Shown here one piece after another: positions 1-7,799 of a stretch of DNA of 64,000 nucleotides (positions are counted from its first letter, which is position 1; every line of letters begins with the position of its first letter). Source of the DNA: Hymenobacter chitinivorans DSM 11115 (GTDB lineage Bacteria; Bacteroidota; Bacteroidia; Cytophagales; Hymenobacteraceae); assembly GCF_002797555.1 (NCBI RefSeq), contig NZ_PGFA01000001.1:1240001-1304000 (forward strand), in the 5' to 3' direction. Made by a program: the position numbers and the translations under genes. The notes beneath the pieces were generated by a model. That model did no database searches. It had not been told where the DNA came from and was given only the letters and a program-made list of their open reading frames with translations.

Positions 1-1169
1 CCATTGGCAAACTCCACTAGGTCCAGGGCATCCTGAATAAAGGTTTCCAGCGTCGGGTCGTCGTCGGCGTGGTTATGACCGGTGGCCTCGCTGACGCTGG
101 GCCCCCCGGCGGCCGTAATCGGGGCCAGCTCGGCGGAGTTGAACTGGCAGGCCATGCCCACGTTCAGAATCGGGACGGGCTCGGCGCCAATATCCTCGGA
201 AAGCTGGAAGTACTCGAAAAAGCCCAGGCCAAACGACTGGAAATAGTCCGGGGTGGAGCGGTGGCGAAACTCCATGTTCCAGCGGTTGACCAGCGGCACG
301 CGCGAGTTCACCTCGCCGATGGTTTCCTTCCACTGGTAGCGCTCCGTCAGGGTGCGGCCCTCCACGATGCAGCCGCCGGGAAAGCGCAGAAAGCCTGGGT
401 TCATGTCCTTGAGCAGCTGCACTAAGTCGGTGCGCAGGCCGTTTTCGCGCTTGTTCCAGGTATCCTTCGGAAACAGCGTCACCACGTCCATATCCAGGGT
501 GCCGGCGCCTTCCAGCGTGAGCTTGAGCCGGGCCTTGGGCGCGGTGCCGGAGGCCTTGAGTACGGCCGTATACTTTTTCCACTCCCCGGTCAGACCCGTA
601 ATCGTGGTTTGGGCCAGCACCCGGCCCGAGGGCGCGACTTCGGGGCCGGCGCCGCGGCGAGCTTCCTCTTCCAGCGTGACCTGCAGGCCACTCACGCTGC
701 CCGGGCCGCGGCGCAGGTACACCGAAAAGGTGTATTCCGCGTCCTGCTTGATACCCATGCCCCGGAATCCTTCGTTGATCAGGCCCGCGTCGGGGCTGGC
801 CGTAGCAGCCGTCAGGCGCACGAAATGGTTGTTGGTGGCACTAATCGGCTTTTCGCTGCTGACCGTGTAAGCCGCCAGGGCCGCAGCCCCGCCAATGGCG
901 TTCCAGCCGATAAAGTGCTGCCCGGGAATCTCAAACGACTTATTCTTGACCAGTTCGGGGTAGAGCCCGCCGTCGGCGGCAAAGTTGATGTCCTCGAAAA
1001 ACAGGCCGTACATGTTCTTAGACACGGGCGCCCCGGGCTTGTTGACCTGCACGGTAAGCGTAGTGGCGGCCGTGGGCTGGGTTTGGGCCAGGGCGGGGGC
1101 TAAGCCCAGTGCGCTAAGCGCTACGCTGCTGGCGAACCGTACGATTCGGGAGGGGGAAGAGGTGGGCAT
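1..1169 (-). CDS. GH51 alpha-L-arabinofuranosidase, N-terminal part
   Basis: Exported glycoside hydrolase family 51 enzyme that removes L-arabinose side chains from arabinan or arabinoxylan. The reverse strand reads from ATG at 1169: a signal peptide with probable cleavage after ALA-28, then GLFFEDINFAADGG near residue 55 and FLRFPGGCIVEG near 258, both typical of Bacteroidota GH51. A carbohydrate-binding-like insert lies between them. The window edge removes the C-terminal part, so the catalytic acid/base and nucleophile are not visible. It diverges from the LacI gene at 1510 and has its own copy of the presumed LacI operator at 1291-1310. Family assignment is firm; the exact substrate is inferred. 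Confidence 0.88.
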   Translation of the reverse strand, partial: MPTSSPSRIVRFASSVALSALGLAPALAQTQPTAATTLTVQVNKPGAPVSKNMYGLFFEDINFAADGGLYPELVKNKSFEIPGQHFIGWNAIGGAAALAAYTVSSEKPISATNNHFVRLTAATASPDAGLINEGFRGMGIKQDAEYTFSVYLRRGPGSVSGLQVTLEEEARRGAGPEVAPSGRVLAQTTITGLTGEWKKYTAVLKASGTAPKARLKLTLEGAGTLDMDVVTLFPKDTWNKRENGLRTDLVQLLKDMNPGFLRFPGGCIVEGRTLTERYQWKETIGEVNSRVPLVNRWNMEFRHRSTPDYFQSFGLGFFEYFQLSEDIGAEPVPILNVGMACQFNSAELAPITAAGGPSVSEATGHNHADDDPTLETFIQDALDLVEFAN

Positions 1170-1290
1170 GGGAGGGAGGAGTGAAGTGAGCGAAGAAAAT
1201 GCGGGCCCCTGCGAAAGCCAGCAGAAGGAGAGGAAAAGCCGCTACCAACGGCTACTCTTGGCCAGCAAGGCGAGAGTACGCAAAGGTTCT

Positions 1291-1310
1291 GCACAATCGT
1301 TTGTGTAAAG
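1291..1310 (-). promoter_or_regulatory. Putative LacI operator in front of the GH51 gene
   Basis: Read on the minus strand the site is CTTTACACAAACGATTGTGC. It contains CACAA-N4-TTGTG with a central CG, a shape typical of LacI-family operators. A weak -7 box (AACCTTTG on the minus strand, 1288 to 1281) lies just downstream, so a bound repressor would cover the promoter spacer. It matches the site at 1476-1495 in 17 of 20 bases. Confidence 0.6.
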
Positions 1311-1451
1311 TAATAGGAAATTCGCAACATGCGCTGCTTTGGGAGGAAAATTTCCTGTAAAGCCGGACGAGCATGGTTCCCGGTAGTTAGTTGATAAGAG
1401 GTTTTAGCAGCCCCAAATTCGGGAAATGCACGCCCCAAACGCCTTTTCGTG

Positions 1452-1480
1452 TTGCCGGATACTATATAATACTATCTTTA
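1452..1480 (+). promoter_or_regulatory. Bacteroidota promoter of the LacI gene
   Basis: A TTG (-33) at 1452-1454 lies 18 bases before TATCTTTA at 1473-1480, one base off the TAnnTTTG -7 consensus. The -7 box runs directly into the operator at 1476-1495, consistent with autoregulation. Confidence 0.55.
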
Positions 1481-1495
1481 CACAAAGCATTGTGT
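1476..1495 (+). promoter_or_regulatory. Putative LacI autoregulatory operator
   Basis: CTTTACACAAAGCATTGTGT contains the 6-bp inverted repeat ACACAA/TTGTGT with a 4-base spacer and overlaps the -7 box of the LacI gene. It is the near-identical partner of the site at 1291-1310, in opposite orientation. The dyad centres are 189 bp apart. Confidence 0.6.
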
Positions 1496-1509
1496 AGTAT
1501 ACTTCCTCT

Positions 1510-2613
1510 ATGGCGCCCCGAAAAAAACAAGCCCCGGCCCAAATTCCCACCACGCCCGTATCCATGGCCGACCTGGCCCGGGAGCTGGGCGTGTCGATGA
1601 CGACGATTTCGCGGGCCCTGAGCGACCATCACAGCATCGGGCCGGCCATGAAGCAGAAGGTGCTCAAGCTGGCCAAGAAGTACAACTACCAGCCCAACCG
1701 CCTGGCTTCGGCCCTGCGCAAGGGCAAAAGTCAGCTTATCGGCATTATCGTGCCCTACATCGAGGGGCGGTTTTTCCCCTCGGTGGTCCACGGCATCGAA
1801 ACGGCGGCCAGCAAGGCGGGCTACAACGTAATTATCTGCCAGTCGAACGAGGACGTGGCCCAGGAGCGGCGCAACCTCGAAATCCTGCTCAGCGCCCAAG
1901 TCGCCGGGATTCTCGTCTCGTTGTCGCGCACCACGCTCGACGTGCGCCACTTCGAGAAAGTGCGCAGCCGCGGTCTGCCGCTGGTATTTTTCGACCGGAT
2001 TGTGGAGGGTGACAACGTGAATGCCGTGGTGCTCAACGACCAGGAGGGCGGCTACGTTTCGACCCGGCACTTGCTAAGCCAGGGCTGCCGCCGCATTGCC
2101 CACCTGGCCGGCCCCCAGCATTTGAATATCTACAAAAATCGCCGCCAGGGCTACCTCGATGCCCTGCGCGAGGCCGGCATTGCCGAGGACGAGTCGCTGA
2201 TTTACTACGCCGATATGAGCCAGGAGCAGGGCAGCGCGGCCATGCGCCAGCTGCTGGCCCTGCCCGAGCCGCCCGACGCCGTCTTTGCCGCCGGCGACTA
2301 CGGCGCCCTCGGGGCCATGCAGGAAGCCCGCCGCCAGGGCTTGCGCGTGCCCCAGGACGTGGCTATTGCCGGGTTCAGCAACGAGACCTTTACCCTTATC
2401 ACCGAGCCGGCCATGACCACCATCGACCAGCGCTGCGAGGAAATGGGCCAGGCTGCCGTGCGCCTGCTGCTGGAGGTCATTGCGGCCGACGGCGCCTTGT
2501 TTACGCCCCGGCAGGTGGCGCTCCGGCCCGAGTTGCTGGTGCGCAACTCCTCCGTGCGCCAGCCCGAGCCGGCGCTGGTGGCCAAAAGCTTCACCAGCTC
2601 CTTCGTGCCGTAA
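1510..2613 (+). CDS. LacI family transcriptional regulator
   Basis: DNA-binding regulator of 367 residues. The LacI helix-turn-helix lies near residues 17-65 (MADLARELGVSMTTISRALS, then the hinge YQPNRLASALRKGKS), followed by a periplasmic-binding-protein-like sugar-sensing domain starting at LIGIIVPYIEGRFFPSVV. ATG at 1510 places the HTH where the family expects it. It is divergent from the GH51 arabinofuranosidase, and both promoters carry the same operator. The likely role is therefore local control of arabinoside use, with arabinose or an arabino-oligosaccharide as probable effector. The effector is inference. Confidence 0.92.
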   Translation: MAPRKKQAPAQIPTTPVSMADLARELGVSMTTISRALSDHHSIGPAMKQKVLKLAKKYNYQPNRLASALRKGKSQLIGIIVPYIEGRFFPSVVHGIETAASKAGYNVIICQSNEDVAQERRNLEILLSAQVAGILVSLSRTTLDVRHFEKVRSRGLPLVFFDRIVEGDNVNAVVLNDQEGGYVSTRHLLSQGCRRIAHLAGPQHLNIYKNRRQGYLDALREAGIAEDESLIYYADMSQEQGSAAMRQLLALPEPPDAVFAAGDYGALGAMQEARRQGLRVPQDVAIAGFSNETFTLITEPAMTTIDQRCEEMGQAAVRLLLEVIAADGALFTPRQVALRPELLVRNSSVRQPEPALVAKSFTSSFVP

Positions 2614-2763
2614 GTGCTCCGCGGGGCCAGCCGGCCGGGAGCCGGTATGATGTTGTAAAAAGTGGGTTGGGAGTGCGGGCAAGTGCCTAATTCTTCTAGC
2701 TTTAAGGGGAAAACGCTGCCTATTACGGCAGTGGGAGCAACGTTATTTCACAACGCACCACCC

Positions 2764-4254
2764 ATGACTAGCCCTCTACCCAGCGCCGCCCCCGGCCTCA
2801 GCAGTGAAGATCTGGCCCCGATAGCGCCGGCCGAGCGCCGTTGGGGAACCGGCAATTACGCCGCCCTCTGGATCAGCATGAGCCTGTGCATCCCGACCTA
2901 CATGCTGGCCAGTTCCCTGATTGAGGGCGGCATGAACTGGTGGCAGGCCTTGCTGACGATTTTCCTGGGCAACACCATCGTGCTGGTGCCCATGCTGCTC
3001 AACGGCCGGGCGGGGGCCAAGTACGGTATTCCGTTCCCGGTGCTGGCCCGGGCTAGTTTTGGGGTGCGGGGAGCCAACATTCCGGCCCTGCTCCGGGCCC
3101 TGATTGCCTGCGGCTGGTTTGGCATCCAAACCTGGATTGGCGGCTACGCCTTATACCAGATGGGTATACTCTGGCTGCCGGGCTTGGCCACGCTGCCGGC
3201 CGTGTTTCCGGCCTCCTGGGGGCTGGCCACGGGGCCAGCCATTACGTTCGTGCTGTTCTGGCTGCTGAATATGTACGTGGTGCACCTGGGCGTGGAGAGC
3301 ATTCGTAAACTGCTCGTGTTCAAGGCCTTTTTCCTGCCCGTGGCGGCCTTGGCCCTGCTGTGGTGGGCCATTTCGGCCGGCCACGGCCTGGGTCCGATTC
3401 TGGCTCAACCCTCGAAGTTCACGTCCAGCGCGGCGTTTTGGGCGTTTTTCTTCCCCTCGCTCACCGGCATGGTCGGTTTCTGGGCCACGCTCTCGTTGAA
3501 CATTCCCGACTTCACCCGCTACGCCGTGAGCCAGCGGGCCCAGCTGCTGGGCCAGGCCCTGGGCTTACCTTCTTCCATGACGGTCTTTTCCTTCGTGGGC
3601 GTGGTCGTAACTTCGGCGACCTTCGTGATTTACGGCAAAACCATCTGGGACCCGGTGGTGCTGGCCGGTAAGTTCGACAGCAAGCTGCTGGTGAGCGTAG
3701 CCATGCTGGCCGTGGCCCTGTCCACGCTGGCTACCAACATTGCGGCCAACATCGTGAGCCCCGCCAACGACTTTGCTAACGTGTCGCCGGAGCGGATTTC
3801 GTTCAAGACCGGCGGCTACATTACCGGAGTGCTAGGCCTGCTGATTTTCCCCTGGAAGCTCATTGCCGACCCCTCGGGCTATATTTTCACCTGGCTCGTG
3901 GGCTACTCCGGCCTGCTCGGGCCCATCGGCGGCATCATGCTGGCCGACTACTACCTGCTGCGCAAAGAGCACCTCGACGTGCCCGAGCTCTACCAGTACC
4001 GGGGGCAGTACGCCTACCGCAACGGCTATAACCTGCGGGCGGTGGCCGCCCTCATCATCGGTATCCTGCCCAACATTCCCGGCTTTCTGGCCGCCATCGG
4101 CGTGCTCGACAAGCGGGCCGTCTGGTCGGGCCTTATTGCACTCTACGACTACGCCTGGTTTGTCGGCTTCTTCGTTTCGGGCGCGGTCTACCTGCTGCTT
4201 ATGGCCCAGGAGCAGCGCGCCCCGGTCTGGAAAGGCGAAATGGTGAAATTGTGA
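2764..4254 (+). CDS. NCS1 family nucleobase/allantoin-type permease
   Basis: Integral membrane symporter of 496 residues with about twelve hydrophobic segments. The N-terminal block (ERRWGTGNYAALWISMSLCI, then GIPFPVLARASFGVRGANIP and ACGWFGIQTWIGG) is typical of the nucleobase:cation symporter-1 family, which imports allantoin, hydantoins, uracil or thiamine-like rings. ATG at 2764 is preferred over an in-frame GTG at 2662 because family proteins begin shortly before the RRWG motif. Substrate cannot be told from sequence. It follows the LacI gene by 150 bases, but no ACACAA/TTGTGT operator is visible in that gap, so linked control is uncertain. Confidence 0.88.
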   Translation: MTSPLPSAAPGLSSEDLAPIAPAERRWGTGNYAALWISMSLCIPTYMLASSLIEGGMNWWQALLTIFLGNTIVLVPMLLNGRAGAKYGIPFPVLARASFGVRGANIPALLRALIACGWFGIQTWIGGYALYQMGILWLPGLATLPAVFPASWGLATGPAITFVLFWLLNMYVVHLGVESIRKLLVFKAFFLPVAALALLWWAISAGHGLGPILAQPSKFTSSAAFWAFFFPSLTGMVGFWATLSLNIPDFTRYAVSQRAQLLGQALGLPSSMTVFSFVGVVVTSATFVIYGKTIWDPVVLAGKFDSKLLVSVAMLAVALSTLATNIAANIVSPANDFANVSPERISFKTGGYITGVLGLLIFPWKLIADPSGYIFTWLVGYSGLLGPIGGIMLADYYLLRKEHLDVPELYQYRGQYAYRNGYNLRAVAALIIGILPNIPGFLAAIGVLDKRAVWSGLIALYDYAWFVGFFVSGAVYLLLMAQEQRAPVWKGEMVKL

Positions 4255-4370
4255 ACTGGTGAGTTGATGTTCGGCTGACGTCAGAAGTGTTTAAAGCTCC
4301 ATCGTGGCAAGGCAAAATGATGCAGCGCAGTCACCCTTCTGCTGAAATGAGCTCAGTCCCCTAAACTGAA

Positions 4371-4402
4371 AAGCCCTCAATCGGTGGTACGGTTGAGGGC
4401 TT
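4371..4402 (+). terminator. Terminator after NCS1 permease
   Basis: Perfect 10-bp stem AAGCCCTCAA / TTGAGGGCTT with a 12-base loop, about 115 bases downstream of the permease stop. Confidence 0.75.
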
Positions 4403-5003
4403 GCTGGTAATAGGGCATTGGCCACTGGCAGAGGCCGGATTACTTCGCCTTGCTCGCCTTAACAGGACTTCACAATTCACTATCTACTGCCCTACTGCGT
4501 GCGTTTCAGGCTGGCGGTAGCGTCGTTGCGGGCCGATGACTTGAGAATGGTCTGGTAGGGATGCTAAATCTAGGTTACCCGTTTTGCCCTCGGTTACCAG
4601 CTCAAGTTCTTAAACTACGAGGCGTTTCTTTAGGCTGTAACTTGAAAATTGAGCCTTCGTGGCGCTCTGCTCCCAAGGCTTTCTGCCCGCTTGGCCTTTC
4701 CCAAAGCCAAGCTGCTTTCTTTAGTTATTTTTAGAGACAACAGTAAAATATTGTAAATCAAGGCGGTACTTAAAAGGTGAGTAAGCACTTACTAAAAATT
4801 TTAAGCGCGATAGTGCAACTATAAAACCTCTTGCTTAATATTGTCCCAGTTATCAGCCGGCTAATCCCCCCGGCCAGCTGATAATTAAAATTCCCACACT
4901 CTGTTTACCAGGTGAACCCCACCCCATCTGGCGAGTACTACTGAGAAATCAACCGGCTCTCCCACTCAGCAAGTTGACTTATCGGTATCCCAAAATTTGT
5001 AGT

Positions 5004-5042
5004 CGGCCGAACCGGTGTTCCACTGGTTCGGCCGGTTTTTTT
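5004..5042 (+). terminator. Strong terminator without an upstream gene
   Basis: CGGCCGAACC pairs with GGTTCGGCCG and is followed by seven T residues at 5036-5042. No reading frame precedes it, which suggests that a small non-coding RNA ends here. Confidence 0.7.
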
Positions 5043-5507
5043 ATCCAGCTCGTAGGTAGCTGAGTGACTATTGCGCATCAGGTAGGCCAAAGCTGCAAGA
5101 GGCCGGAAAACCAGCGGCCCACTAAGCTGATGCTTGTCAGCGCATAGGGCATAGTTGGTGGGTAAGGACTGCTAGAATAAAGGCTACTAGGTCATTCAGA
5201 GCTGAGAACTACAGGAAGCCGCCAAAAAAGTAAGGGCACAAAAAAAGGCGCCCCACCCGGAACGCCCTTTCAATGAATCGTGACCGGCGAAAATTCCCAC
5301 CCAACGCCAGTCCGATCCTTTATCAATGTACCGTGAGCAGCTTCCGGAAACCGGTTGTGCCACGGGTTACTTCTGTATTGTATGTAGTCCGAATCCCAAA
5401 GCTCCATTTGAGCTGAGCGGTTATCAAACTAGAGAACCCAGCAGCAGTGTTTTTGTGCGTTGTTCTATAATACTAAGGTAGGGGGCTGGCGCAGAGATTT
5501 CCACTAC

Positions 5508-5515
5508 TATCTTTG
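5508..5515 (+). promoter_or_regulatory. Orphan -7 promoter element
   Basis: TATCTTTG matches TAnnTTTG perfectly, but no TTG is placed correctly upstream. Only a doubtful 47-codon frame (5574-5717) lies downstream on this strand. Confidence 0.3.
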
Positions 5516-5769
5516 CCACTTATGATACTGTATTGACCAATTTGAGGGGCCAGACGGAGTATTTCCTGGTATTATGGCACTAGCGACTAGTAAAACTGCA
5601 ATTCAGTTGTCTAACCAGTGTGGGAAATCAGCGGTTCTGCCAGGACAGTTTAGGCCCTGTGACGCTCATAAGCCAGGATTTCTGCCTTGTGATGGTGGCC
5701 TCCCGTCCGGTCAATAGAGTACCGGCAGGAAGCGGGCCCTATATACGCCGCTACGGCTGTTAGGTTGCC

Positions 5770-6009
5770 TTAGGTCGCTAGTGGAGGGGCGGGCAGGGGC
5801 ATCCAGTGCGTGACGCCCTTCACGTACCGGTCGACGCCGTGCGGATCCGGCGTGACAAACATATGCGCGGATTTGGAGGCGTTGCTGGGCTTATAGACGG
5901 CCACAGTTATTTCTAGCCAAGCCGTAGGCACGTAAACGAGCACCCGCTGATTAGGCTGGGGTAGTTGCTGGGCACGGGCAATCCAGGGAGCAATAGTAGC
6001 AGCCGACAT
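5770..6009 (-). CDS. DUF551 domain protein
   Basis: Protein of 79 residues. The start APWI, the central QRVLVYVP and the end VTHWMPLPAPP match the short DUF551 family, usually found in phages and mobile DNA and of unknown function. It stands alone between two empty stretches. A perfect minus-strand -7 box, TAGTTTTG (6040 to 6033), lies 23 bases before the ATG, and ACTTGCGTAGT is just upstream of it, so the gene looks expressed. Its isolation and family suggest a phage-derived cargo gene. Confidence 0.72.
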   Translation of the reverse strand: MSAATIAPWIARAQQLPQPNQRVLVYVPTAWLEITVAVYKPSNASKSAHMFVTPDPHGVDRYVKGVTHWMPLPAPPLAT

Positions 6010-6220
6010 ACGCTTCCGTAGCTAGTGAGCCGCAAAACTACGCAAGTTGCAAGTGAGAACGGAAGGCCCCGCAGGATTCCCCCGGTGTGATATTAGCGGC
6101 GGCGCGATAAGCTTTAGTTAACAATTGGGGCAGTCAGCCACTGCCCGTTGACTGGGGAAGGCAGCAATAGGTAGTTTTACGCTGGTAATAATTTCGAATA
6201 ATACTGCCAGTAGTATCAAA

Positions 6221-6251
6221 AAACAGCCCCGACTTTTGGCCGGGGCTGTTT
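6221..6251 (-). terminator. Terminator of the Spy-like pseudogene
   Basis: Perfect 11-bp stem AAACAGCCCCG / CGGGGCTGTTT. On the minus strand it is followed by a T run (plus-strand A run at 6217-6223). It lies 20 bases past the pseudogene stop. Confidence 0.75.
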
Positions 6252-6270
6252 TGGTAAAGGTTAGGGTGAA

Positions 6271-6705
6271 CTAGCCTTTGGCCTTGAGCTTAGCTTTGCC
6301 TTTGTCGTGCTTCTGCATTTTTTCCTCGCGCAGTTGGGCATACTTGGCGGCTTGGTCGGCGCTGAGCACCTGCTTAAGCTGGGTTTCGAACCGGGCCCGG
6401 GCGGCTTTCACTTCCTGGTGCTTGGCCGGGCTTTTTGGGGTGGTGCCGTACTTGGCTTTCAGCGCCTGCTCTTCCTAATGGTAAGCCAGGCTAAGCTGCC
6501 GCACCTGCTGGGTCTGGTCGGCGGATAGGGCTAGCTTCTGGGTCAGGTGCTGGGCGAAGTGGTCGGCCTGCTGCTCGGGCGTTTTGGGCGCGTGCTTGGG
6601 CTTGGCGGCTTCGGTTTTTACTTTGGCTTTTTTCACCGTGGATTGGGCCGTGGCAGCGCCTATCGTCAGGGAAAACGCGGCCAGCAGCATGAGGGTCTTA
6701 TGCAT
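6271..6705 (-). pseudogene. Small Spy/CpxP-like periplasmic protein gene with internal amber codon
   Basis: Reading from ATG at 6705 gives a signal peptide (MHKTLMLLAAFSLTIGAATA), a Lys/Ala-rich linker and a helical block (ADHFAQHLTQKLALSADQTQ). TAG at 6477-6475 is codon 77. The same frame then continues as EEQALKAKYGTTPKSPAKHQ and ends with a second LSADQAAKYAQLREEKM block at TAG 6273-6271 (145 codons in all). Repeated LSADQ blocks resemble LTXXQ/Spy-type and DUF4890-type Bacteroidota periplasmic proteins. A single C-to-T change of CAG would produce the stop. It could be a true nonsense mutation or a sequencing error. Confidence 0.65.
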
Positions 6706-6909
6706 GTCAGTAAAGTTGAAGTTGCGGAAAGAAAGAGGAGTAGCCCGCCCCCGGGGGCGGGTGGGTAGCACTTTTACAACTTGGATGCCAAAAACCGGGA
6801 AGCCCGTGAATAAGGGGCCGCGGGGCGCTTTGGTGGGGGCGCAGGGGCTGGGCTCTCTATTATTAAAGTGGTATTAAAAAAATGCTAGGTCGGGTGAGGG
6901 CTTTTGCGG

Positions 6910-6917
6910 TATTTTTG
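6910..6917 (+). promoter_or_regulatory. -7 element upstream of the 6944 gene
   Basis: TATTTTTG matches TAnnTTTG exactly and lies 26 bases before the start codon. No clear TTG -33 element is seen. Confidence 0.45.
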
Positions 6918-6943
6918 TTTTTACAACCGGCCCCATTTGCTCC

Positions 6944-7522
6944 TTGAAGCAGCTTACTTCCCTTGTGCTCCTGTGCTTGTTTGCGTATAACCTGGTAGGA
7001 TTCTATCCGGCGTATACCTGGCGGCAGCACCAGTTTCGGAAGCAGGCCGAACACCAGCGCCGGGCCCAGCTGCCCGACCACGCTCTGGTGCAGGTGCGGG
7101 TGGCTCGGCACAGCGCCACTACCCCGGCGCTACAGTGGCAGGACGAGCACGAATTCCGCTGGCGCGGGCAGCTCTACGACGTGGTGCGCCAGCACGCGGC
7201 CCCCGACAGCATTACCTATCTGTGCTGGCACGACCAGGGCGAGGAAAAGCTGCTGGCGGGCTTGCAGGAGCACGTAGAGCAGCTGACTCATCCGGATGCC
7301 TCGGCCGGAAAAACGGCTAAAAAACTCTTCGACCACCTTTTTAAGCTGGCCTTGCTTAGCTCGGACTCTTACCCGACGCTCGTAGCCACGCTGCTCCCGA
7401 TGCAACGGCGCTATCAGCCGCTGCGGGCCCCGCTGCCCGTCTTGCCCGCCGCCGTAGTGCAGCCCCCGCCGGAGCGGGCCGGAGGCGCTCCGGCGCTGGG
7501 GCGGGTGTTTTTGCCGGTTTAG
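6944..7522 (+). CDS. Hypothetical membrane-anchored protein
   Basis: Unrecognised protein of 192 residues. The first 25 residues form one hydrophobic segment (LTSLVLLCLFAYNLVGFYP), so it is probably anchored in or exported across the inner membrane. A charged middle follows (RWRGQLYDVVRQ, then ITYLCWHDQGEEKLL), with a Pro-rich tail. The start is TTG at 6944, the only early start before the hydrophobic segment, preceded by a perfect -7 box at 6910. It lies before the haem uptake operon but is separated from it by about 280 bases. No enzymatic motif was found. Confidence 0.6.
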   Translation: MKQLTSLVLLCLFAYNLVGFYPAYTWRQHQFRKQAEHQRRAQLPDHALVQVRVARHSATTPALQWQDEHEFRWRGQLYDVVRQHAAPDSITYLCWHDQGEEKLLAGLQEHVEQLTHPDASAGKTAKKLFDHLFKLALLSSDSYPTLVATLLPMQRRYQPLRAPLPVLPAAVVQPPPERAGGAPALGRVFLPV

Positions 7523-7799
7523 CTACCGCAACAAACCCGAGCTGCAGTGCTGGAGCACTCATTATAGTATAGTAGGTAGACGACCCGAATCCGGCGGCTG
7601 AAGAATGGCGCGTCAGGTTTGTTACTGCCTACTCGGCGGGCTGCGGCAGTCAGCCCCTCGCTCCGCCACTGGCCGACTATGCAGTCGGGCTAGTAGCCGC
7701 GGCATTTTTTCCATCATGACACCTGCCCCGCCGGCCTTAGCCTGGAGGGAGCTAACCCATGGCCCCACTCAACGCAGGGCCACAACCTATTCGCATTTC

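Larger units (their letters stand above)
4255..5769. other. Gene-poor 1.5-kb intergenic region
   Basis: No convincing coding sequence. It holds a terminator at 4371-4402, a hairpin at 4850-4884 (TTATCAGC/GCTGATAA arms), a strong terminator at 5004-5042, a possible weak terminator near 5239-5272, and an orphan perfect -7 box (TATCTTTG) at 5508-5515. The stretch 4740-5000 is AT-richer than the surroundings. GGTGAGTTGATGTT at 4258-4271 also occurs in the repeat near 26185. Confidence 0.6.

Noticed and set aside
5574..5717. 47-codon frame after the orphan -7 box
   Set aside because: No ribosome site, no recognisable motif, and the distance to the -7 box gives no support; kept only as a note in the findings.
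7555..7790. Possible cobalamin riboswitch before the TonB receptor (CTCCGCCACTG and AGCCTGGAGG resemble conserved boxes)
   Set aside because: The required GGTGnnAATCC core is missing, and the downstream transporter is of the haem HmuTUV type, not BtuCDF.
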